NCBI GenBank assembly: GCA_946644025.1
Contig: CAMPCG010000230.1
Location: forward strand, 1 to 5,150
Reading direction: 5' to 3'
Origin: an uncultured Prevotellaceae bacterium
Lineage (GTDB): Bacteria; Bacteroidota; Bacteroidia; Bacteroidales; Bacteroidaceae
DNA length: 5,150 bases
The translations under genes were made by a program, and so were the position numbers. Below the pieces are notes generated by a model. That model was given only the letters and a program-made list of their open reading frames with translations, was not told where the DNA came from and made no database searches. This document shows, piece after piece, positions 1 through 5,150 of this stretch. Numbering within the stretch: the first letter of the stretch is position 1; each line of letters opens with the position of its first letter.

Positions 1-3000
1 CTTTTCGTCAGCCGATTGCGAATCCCCTCCCACGCGCTGCAGGGCCTCGATGGCGGCCACCTGCGTAGGTATGCGGTAGTCGCGCCAGGAGTAGAGGGCC
101 CGCGGCGTGTCGTAGTAGCGGCCGATGTCCTCGCGGAAGACGGTATACTCGACGAGGCTCTTCACGTATTTCTTCGCCAGCTTAGGCTCCTTGACCGAGA
201 AGACGACGGCGGTCATGGCCTTGCCGTAGATGCTCTGGTTCTTGATTTCCTTCTTCAGCAAATCCAGCAGGTAGTCGTTGGCGGCCTCCACCTTGCGGGG
301 CAGCTCACGCCCGTCGACGGCGCAGATATAGAGCCAGTCGAGGGTCGTCTGGTCGGGGAACGAAGGTTTAAAGCCTTCCTTCTCCAGGCGTTTCATCTCT
401 TTCACGATGTCGACAATCTCGTTGCCCATGAACTTGAAAGCCTTGGTGAGCATCTTCGCGGCCTCGTCGTCATTACCCGACGCCGACGAGCCGGGAATGG
501 CGGCATTGAGACTTCTCAGTCGGGTAATCATCTGGCTGATGCTCACGGTCATGTACCACGAGCCGCGCATGTCGGGCCACCAGCTCCACGAGCCGTCGCG
601 GTTCTGCAGTTTCTTCATTTTCCCGATGGCATTGTCCAGTCGCTGGTTCATCATGGCGGCGTCGAAGAAGTCGGCCAGCCGCTCCTTCTGCTCCTGCTCG
701 CGGTTGGCGTCGGCCACCCAGGGCGTCTCGTCGAGCACGAGGTCCTTCAGGTCCTGGTTTTTGGCGAGGCTGCTCATGAGCGATGTCTCCGTGCCCTCTT
801 CCTGCTGCCACTGCTCGAACGTCTCCTTGACATTGGGGTTCTGGGCGATGATGTTCATGCCGATGGTGTTGGCATAGAGCGAGGCGGCCTGACAGATGGC
901 GCAGTCGTCGTGGGGATGGCCGATGGCGGGCAGGGCCTGAATCATGAGCCAGGCGGGGTTGTTGGTATATTCGAGGGTAAACTTCGCATCGCGGACGCCG
1001 TCGGGCACGAGGCTCTTCAGGTCGATGTTGAGCGTTCCCGGCTTGTGCTGTGTGATGGGCATGGTGCGTATGACGTGCTCCATGTCGGGCAGCAGGGGCA
1101 GGTAGTGCTGTTCGCCGTCGCTGAATCCCTCGCCCTTGTAGCTCACTCGTGCGATGAGCAGCGCGGCGTCGGCGGGCAGCTCGCGGCAGTCCACGTCGAA
1201 GGCGGCCGTTGCCGTGCCGTCGGCCTTCACCGTGACGTCGAGCGTCTTCTCAAAGACCATGCTTTCGTCCTCTGGGTCAAGGAGCTGTAGCCGGGCCTTG
1301 CCGCTGATGTCTCGGTCGGTGGTATTGAAGACGCGGGCGGTGATGACGGCCTGGTCGCCATGTCTGAGGAAGCGCGGCATGTTGGGCTGCACCATGACCT
1401 CCTTGCGGGCCACGGCCTCGCCGTCGATGATTCCGCAGAACATATCCTTCGTGTGGGCGGCTCCCATGAAGCGCCACGTCGTGAGGCTCTCGGGCAGGGT
1501 GAAGCGCAGGGCTACGTGGCCGGTGCTGTCGGTGGTGAGCTGCGGCATGAAGAACGCCGTCTCGTTCAGGTTCTCGCGCACCTCGACCTTTTCCTCGCTG
1601 TCGCCGGTGTCGGCGGCCCCTATCTCTTCCTCGGCGCTTTCCATTTCGTCGGCCGTAGCCCTACTCGCGGCACTGTCATACATCATCTCAGTCTCGACAA
1701 CGGCATTCTTGGATAACATCATCGGTGCTTCCTCCAGCACCATGCCACCAATGGCTCCCGCGAGACGGCCATGATAGCGTCGGGGTACCCACCGCGTAGG
1801 ATAGAGATCGTGGTCGAAATGGCTGAATTCAAGCCCTGAAACGAAGGAGACGTCCTGCCGCAGATAGCCGCTCCAGGAGAGGCCACCCCAGGAGCCATAG
1901 TTCCAGCTCGTAGAGGGCGTTGGGAGCCACAGCGACGTGCCGAGGCTCCAGTTGTGGGCCTCCAGCTGGTCGAGGCTCTTGTCGTAGAGCGTGGCCATGA
2001 GCTGTGCGTCGGCGGGTGTGCCGTCGGGTCTGACGATGCGCAGCGTCCACTCCTCCTGCTGTCCCGGCGTGAGTCGGTCGCGGAAGGTTTCCCACTCCAA
2101 GCGCAGGTTGGTGTCGGGCAGCGGACGGGCGATGCTGGCCTGATGGCTGTGTACCTTGCCGTTCTTCACCCAGGCGTAGGTGAGCAGCAGCCCATTGCCA
2201 TACTCCTCCTCGTAGGTTATCTTGAAGTTGATAAGGGCGTTGCTCATGTCGCGGCAGCCGCTGTCAATCACCTTCTTGCCGGCATAGATGGCGTAGACGA
2301 TGTGCAGGTCGGGGTCCGACGCTCCCACCTGCAGGGTGACGGGCTTGCCGTCGCGGGGGAAGCGCGAGTCGCTCACGTAGAACCAGTCGTCGGTCTCTTC
2401 GGCGGGTGTGGTGTCGTCGAGCGAGAACACGGTGAACGACTGCTGCAGCGTCTCTCCGCGGCAGACGGCGTCGAGCGTGTGGCGTCCGCTCTTCAGGCTG
2501 GGTATTTCCACCTCGTCGTCGGTGCTGGCCGTGAGCCACTGTCCGCCGTCGAATCGGTATTTCACTTGCTCCGTCAGCTCATTGCCCGAGGCGTTGCGCA
2601 GCGAGAAGCTGACCGTTCCGCCCTCTTCGCGCAGCATCTTGTCGGGCAGGTCGGCGCTGAAGGCCAGCGGCTTGTTGCCCATGGGCAGCGACATGCTTCC
2701 CACGTGGGTCTCGCCCGCCTGGTCGGTGACGTCGGCCGTTACCACGAAGTTATAGAACATGGTGTAGCGCGTCTTGGGCACGACGATGGGCACACCGATG
2801 GTGAACGTGCCGTCGTCGGCGGTCACCGTCTCGCCCTCGGCCAGCACCTGGTCGTCGCTGTCCTGGCCAATGACCATCTGGTTCCAGTACGAGTAGTAGG
2901 AGAACCACCAGTAGGCGCGCCGGCGCATTACCTTGTACTTCACCTTGGCGCCCTGCACCTTGACGCCGGAGTACGTGCGGGCCGTACCCACCACGCTGAC

Positions 3001-4884
3001 GGTGTCTCCGTCGGCGTAGGCCGTCTCCACACGAGGCATCTCCACCTCAAACGTCGGGCGCTTATACTCCTCCACGCGGAAGCTGTCGCTGTAGGTGTTG
3101 GCAATCTTGTTGCTGCCGCGCTTGCACAGAGCCTTCACGGTGTAGATGCCGGCCAGCCCCGACGCGGGCAGCTTGAAGTCGGCACTGCACGTGCCATACT
3201 CGTCGGTGACCGCCTCTTTCGTGGCCACCGTCTTATCGTTGGCATCGTGCAGCTCCAGCGTGACCTTCACCCCGGCATCGACGGCGTGATTGATTTTCTC
3301 GTACCGACGATAGAGGATGACGGCGGCGTGCACCGTCTGGCCTGGCCGGTACATCTGGCGGTCGGTATAGACGCTGCCGCCGTAGCTCTCGTCACTGCCG
3401 GCGTAGTAGCTGAAGTTGTCGCTCTCGCTGAAGGAGCGACAATACTTGTCGTCGCCGTAGGTGGCAAAGATGGTGCAGTCACGCTCCTTCTCCTGCCGGG
3501 TGTATCTGCACTCGCCCCGCTCGTCGGTGGTCAGCTTGAAGCTCTTCACGTCGCTGTAGTAGCCCGTGTGGGACGTGATGTGTATCTGTGCGCCCTTCAG
3601 CGGCTGGCCCGTGATGGCGTCGACGGCCACCAGGCGCAGCTCCCTGCCGGGCATGGGCTGGACGATGACGCGCACATTGCTCACGAAGAGCAGCTGGCGC
3701 GAGACGCGCGTGGCGGGGGTGCTCGCCAGCTCTATCATGTACACGCCGACGGGCAGCGGGGCCAGGCGCAGCACGCTGTCGAACAGCTCGTATTCCTTAT
3801 GCCGGCCCAGCTCGATGTTCTTCGTCAGGTCGGGCTGCGGCGTGAGCAGGCGCTTCACGTGGTCGTCATACTCGTATTTATTATCGGGATTATGGGGGAA
3901 GGTGCCGTCGCACTTCACGCTGTACACCTTCATGGTCATCGCCGTGATGCCGCGCATGTTGGTGAGGCTGATGTCGCTCCACTGTCCCGTGGTGACCACC
4001 TGGTTGTCCAATTCGCCATGATATTTCAGGGCGATAAGTCCCCACCGCTTGTTGCGCAGCGTGTCGATGCGTTTCCACTTCTTCCATCGGTTGAGGGCCA
4101 TGTCTATATAGGCTATCTTCTGCTCTGCCGTGGCGCGTGTCTGCTGCTCCATGAACAGGTAGCGCTCTATGGCCGCCTCGCCGCAGGCGTCAAGGTCGCC
4201 GAAGCGGTCGATGAGGCTGTCCAGGCGCTGCAGGTAGGGCGAGTTGTCGAGCGGCTCCATCTCGCCGTTGCGCTGCTGCTTGTAGAGCTGCACGGTGGCC
4301 AGCAGCTCGGCCGTGCGGTTGCCCGACGTGGCGTAGTAGTCGCGCAGCACGTCGAAGCGCCGCGCCTCGTAGCCTATCACCGAGAGCAGGTCGTCGTCGA
4401 AGAGCTCGCTGTCGCTGCCCTTGTCGATAATCGTCTTGTAGGCATCGGTCTTGGTGGCGGCCAGCAGGTCGGGGTGCTGCAGCGCGCGGTTGTAATACTC
4501 GTCGGCAATCTGCTCGTAGCGGTCCTCGTCGAGCACGCTGTTGTTCTTGTAGACATAGCCCAGCACGGTGCAGTAGACGGCCCTCAGCACACTGTCCTTG
4601 GCCTCCTGCTCGCGCACCTTGAGGCGCTCCACGGCGGGCTCCAGCGAGTCGGGGCTGACGCTGCAGAGCGACCGGGCCTCTTGCAGCTCGGCCTTCAGCA
4701 GCATGGCATAGTCGCCACTGCCCTCGGCCTGGGTGGCGATCTGGCGCAGCAGCTTCTGCTCCGTCTGAGGAAGGTCATCGTCGATGGCCTCCTGCACTTT
4801 CTTCCACAAATCGTCCATACTATTTTGTCCGGAGATAAACATAGGTATTAATAATAAAAAAAGATTTAGGATTGTTCGTTTCAT
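1..4884 (-). CDS. Alpha-2-macroglobulin family protein, secreted, 3' end cut by the window
   Basis: Seen: 1628 codons without a stop, running off the left edge. Residues 1-19 form a signal peptide. Residues 23 to about 270 are charged and probably helical. From about 275 come macroglobulin-like beta domains. One near 412-470 resembles a carboxypeptidase-regulatory Ig fold (DAITGQPLKGAQI). The MG2 signature YTDRQMYRPGQTV is at 506-518, and the next domain opens with FRVEEYKRPTFEV near 602. A bait-region-type domain spans about 915-1010 (TFRDRLTPGQ, then LYDKSLDQL from 966). The central A2M segment starts at N1105 (NLNETAFFMPQL). The thioester-type helical domain starts near 1302 and includes LQNRDGSWSWW at 1426-1436. 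Known: bacterial A2Ms are envelope proteins that trap proteases and shield the cell. Inferred: exported to the periplasm or surface. The site expected to read CxEQ reads CAIC, so thioester chemistry is probably lost. The rest of the helical domain and the C-terminal beta domain lie beyond position 1. An in-frame ATG at 4896 is an alternative start; 4884 gives the more compact signal peptide. The family call is firm, the exact role is not. Confidence 0.95.
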   Translation of the reverse strand, partial: MKRTILNLFLLLIPMFISGQNSMDDLWKKVQEAIDDDLPQTEQKLLRQIATQAEGSGDYAMLLKAELQEARSLCSVSPDSLEPAVERLKVREQEAKDSVLRAVYCTVLGYVYKNNSVLDEDRYEQIADEYYNRALQHPDLLAATKTDAYKTIIDKGSDSELFDDDLLSVIGYEARRFDVLRDYYATSGNRTAELLATVQLYKQQRNGEMEPLDNSPYLQRLDSLIDRFGDLDACGEAAIERYLFMEQQTRATAEQKIAYIDMALNRWKKWKRIDTLRNKRWGLIALKYHGELDNQVVTTGQWSDISLTNMRGITAMTMKVYSVKCDGTFPHNPDNKYEYDDHVKRLLTPQPDLTKNIELGRHKEYELFDSVLRLAPLPVGVYMIELASTPATRVSRQLLFVSNVRVIVQPMPGRELRLVAVDAITGQPLKGAQIHITSHTGYYSDVKSFKLTTDERGECRYTRQEKERDCTIFATYGDDKYCRSFSESDNFSYYAGSDESYGGSVYTDRQMYRPGQTVHAAVILYRRYEKINHAVDAGVKVTLELHDANDKTVATKEAVTDEYGTCSADFKLPASGLAGIYTVKALCKRGSNKIANTYSDSFRVEEYKRPTFEVEMPRVETAYADGDTVSVVGTARTYSGVKVQGAKVKYKVMRRRAYWWFSYYSYWNQMVIGQDSDDQVLAEGETVTADDGTFTIGVPIVVPKTRYTMFYNFVVTADVTDQAGETHVGSMSLPMGNKPLAFSADLPDKMLREEGGTVSFSLRNASGNELTEQVKYRFDGGQWLTASTDDEVEIPSLKSGRHTLDAVCRGETLQQSFTVFSLDDTTPAEETDDWFYVSDSRFPRDGKPVTLQVGASDPDLHIVYAIYAGKKVIDSGCRDMSNALINFKITYEEEYGNGLLLTYAWVKNGKVHSHQASIARPLPDTNLRLEWETFRDRLTPGQQEEWTLRIVRPDGTPADAQLMATLYDKSLDQLEAHNWSLGTSLWLPTPSTSWNYGSWGGLSWSGYLRQDVSFVSGLEFSHFDHDLYPTRWVPRRYHGRLAGAIGGMVLEEAPMMLSKNAVVETEMMYDSAASRATADEMESAEEEIGAADTGDSEEKVEVRENLNETAFFMPQLTTDSTGHVALRFTLPESLTTWRFMGAAHTKDMFCGIIDGEAVARKEVMVQPNMPRFLRHGDQAVITARVFNTTDRDISGKARLQLLDPEDESMVFEKTLDVTVKADGTATAAFDVDCRELPADAALLIARVSYKGEGFSDGEQHYLPLLPDMEHVIRTMPITQHKPGTLNIDLKSLVPDGVRDAKFTLEYTNNPAWLMIQALPAIGHPHDDCAICQAASLYANTIGMNIIAQNPNVKETFEQWQQEEGTETSLMSSLAKNQDLKDLVLDETPWVADANREQEQKERLADFFDAAMMNQRLDNAIGKMKKLQNRDGSWSWWPDMRGSWYMTVSISQMITRLRSLNAAIPGSSASGNDDEAAKMLTKAFKFMGNEIVDIVKEMKRLEKEGFKPSFPDQTTLDWLYICAVDGRELPRKVEAANDYLLDLLKKEIKNQSIYGKAMTAVVFSVKEPKLAKKYVKSLVEYTVFREDIGRYYDTPRALYSWRDYRIPTQVAAIEALQRVGGDSQSADEK
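892..903 (-). other. Degenerate thioester site, CAIC in place of CxEQ
   Basis: The codons TGC GCC ATC TGT encode C1328, A1329, I1330 and C1331, followed by Q1332. The flanks match thioester-domain sequence: NPAW and QALP lie upstream and LYAN downstream. Counting from NPAW to YAN, the spacing fits an ungapped alignment with the form I recall for relatives, which have CSEQ here. The first Cys is conserved, Glu becomes Ile, and the acceptor Gln becomes Cys. A Cys-Gln thioester cannot form in this register. The two cysteines could form a CxxC disulfide. Confidence 0.75.
1570..1950 (-). other. Candidate bait/linker segment, Trp-rich then acidic
   Basis: Residues 979-1105 lie between the bait-type domain and the central A2M segment. 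The first part is tryptophan-rich, with W979, W986, W994, W999 and W1004 among Ser, Gly and Pro. The later part is Met-rich (M1048 and following) and then strongly acidic at 1079-1104 (EMESAEEE, DSEEK). In A2M proteins the exposed bait region, whose cutting triggers the conformational change, is a flexible and poorly conserved stretch. The low-complexity acidic part would suit that role. The assignment is by position and composition only. Confidence 0.5.
4828..4884 (-). other. Signal peptide of the A2M-family protein
   Basis: Residues 1-19 read MKRTILNLFLLLIPMFISG: a basic start (K2, R3), a hydrophobic core of Leu, Ile and Phe, and a small-residue end at S18-G19 before Q20. This fits a Sec type I signal with cleavage near G19/Q20. 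No cysteine follows the core, so there is no lipobox and the protein is not expected to be a lipoprotein. E. coli YfhM, a well-known bacterial A2M, is a lipoprotein by contrast. The codons here are AT-rich (CTA, three TTA in a row, ATA), unlike the GC-rich body of the gene. Confidence 0.85.
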
Positions 4885-4902
4885 GGTTGTCAACATCTTT
4901 AG

Positions 4903-4921
4903 CGTTATATATCATATAACG
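4903..4921. promoter_or_regulatory. Inverted repeat just upstream of the A2M gene
   Basis: The sequence cgttatat-atc-atataacg has perfect 8-bp arms around a 3-base centre. Its near edge is 18 bases before the start codon. It could be an operator or a weak 5'-leader hairpin. The arms are AT-rich, so an RNA stem would be only moderately stable. No run of T follows, which argues against a terminator. The regulatory role is inferred from symmetry and position. Confidence 0.45.
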
Positions 4922-4930
4922 ACCGTACTG

Positions 4931-4962
4931 TCAGTTTATTGCAGTGTAAACGCTCAAACTGA
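4931..4962. repeat. 7-bp inverted repeat, tcagttt / aaactga
   Basis: The arms at 4931-4937 and 4956-4962 are perfect reverse complements, separated by 18 bases. They lie about 47-78 bases upstream of the start codon, where a regulator could bind. Arms this short can arise by chance in AT-rich DNA, so support is weak. Confidence 0.3.
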
Positions 4963-5060
4963 GAAATAGAGCCGTTCCAATGACGGGAAGGAGCCGTTGG
5001 AAAGTTGCCTCTGCCCGTATTTTAAATGGTGAAAGGTTACGGGAAATCTTCAAACGCTGA

Positions 5061-5096
5061 CAGTGTTTGTATAAACACAGGCAGTATTTGTATAAA
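5061..5096. repeat. Two near-identical 15-bp direct repeats
   Basis: The copies are cagtgtttgtataaa (5061-5075) and cagtatttgtataaa (5082-5096), with 14 of 15 bases identical. They start 21 bp apart, about two turns of the helix, so a protein could bind both on one face of the DNA. The first copy also lies in a short inverted repeat, gtgttt-gtat-aaacac (5063-5078). They may be binding sites for this gene or for one beyond the right edge. Confidence 0.45.
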
Positions 5097-5150
5097 GGCT
5101 CTACAAGAATTAGTGTGGATAACCTCGGATGAGACGCACTATTCATGCTT

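Larger units (their letters stand above)
4885..5150. other. Non-coding upstream region
   Basis: This 266-base stretch is AT-rich compared with the gene. Short open frames in it lack any recognisable protein pattern and follow its repeats. It carries two inverted repeats and a pair of direct repeats, listed separately. An 8-bp direct repeat, gagccgtt, is also present at 4969-4976 and 4991-4998. Reading toward the gene, I found no convincing Bacteroidota promoter pair (TTTG, then TAnnTTTG about 20 bases on). No Shine-Dalgarno is evident; the nearest purine run, AAAGA, ends 11 bases before the start. No tRNA or terminator was recognised. Confidence 0.6.

Noticed and set aside
16..1290. A 424-codon open frame on the plus strand
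   Set aside because: Same antisense register as the 965-codon frame. Its stop is the complement of the CTA codon for L1199. The minus strand carries recognisable A2M and thioester-domain motifs here.
1954..4851. A 965-codon open frame on the plus strand
   Set aside because: It is exactly codon-on-codon antisense to the A2M gene. Its protein is rich in Val, His, Leu and Gly with no domain pattern, and its stop is the complement of a TTA leucine codon (L12) in the signal peptide.
4909..4937. A sigma70-like promoter reading toward the gene (CTGACA, 17 bases, TATATA)
   Set aside because: The -10 match is only partial, and Bacteroidota use a different consensus (TTTG and TAnnTTTG), for which no well-spaced pair was found.
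4784..4969. A 61-codon plus-strand open frame across the A2M start
   Set aside because: It overlaps the signal peptide and leader antisense, has no protein pattern, and part of it is simply the complement of the AT-rich start.
4975..5002. ttccaa / ttggaa inverted repeat as a terminator hairpin
   Set aside because: The arms are only 6 bp with a 16-base loop and no T run follows, so it does not look like an intrinsic terminator.
4931..5146. A 71-codon minus-strand open frame upstream of the A2M gene
   Set aside because: Its residues follow the DNA repeats (YKYC, YKHC), codon use is unlike the gene beside it, and no domain is recognisable.

Overview
The window holds one very large gene on the minus strand. 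It is a secreted bacterial alpha-2-macroglobulin (A2M) family protein. It starts at 4884, reads leftward without interruption and runs off the left edge, so 1628 codons are visible and the C-terminus is missing. To the right is a 266-base AT-rich non-coding stretch (4885-5150), which is the upstream region of this gene.

The whole minus-strand frame with codons ending at multiples of 3 is open from 4884 to 1. Its translation carries the family's signatures in the right order. These are a signal peptide, a long helical N-terminal extension, a string of beta-sandwich domains including an MG2-type segment (YTDRQMYRPGQTV, residues 506-518), a bait-region-type domain (LYDKSLDQL, from 966), the central A2M segment (NLNETAFFMPQL, from 1105), and the thioester-domain helices (NPAW, CAICQ, LQNRDGSWSWW). 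The long open frames on the plus strand, of 424 and 965 codons, are codon-on-codon shadows of this gene.

The main point of interest is the thioester site. Where thioester-bearing relatives have Cys-x-Glu-Gln, this protein has Cys-Ala-Ile-Cys (C1328 to C1331). The cysteine is kept, but the Glu and the acceptor Gln are gone, leaving a CxxC pair. Covalent trapping through a thioester is therefore unlikely. The protein may act as a non-covalent or conformational trap, or have a structural envelope role.

The upstream region contains a perfect 8-bp inverted repeat with a 3-base loop just ahead of the start, a second 7-bp inverted repeat, and two near-identical 15-bp direct repeats set 21 bp apart. 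No clear Shine-Dalgarno sequence or textbook promoter could be found.

The domain plan, the absence of an obvious Shine-Dalgarno, and the sharp contrast between GC-rich coding and AT-rich non-coding sequence suggest a Bacteroidota host, probably a GC-rich member of the Bacteroidales such as a Prevotellaceae relative. This is inference from one gene, not a firm identification. No RNA genes, mobile elements, CRISPR arrays or other genes were found.
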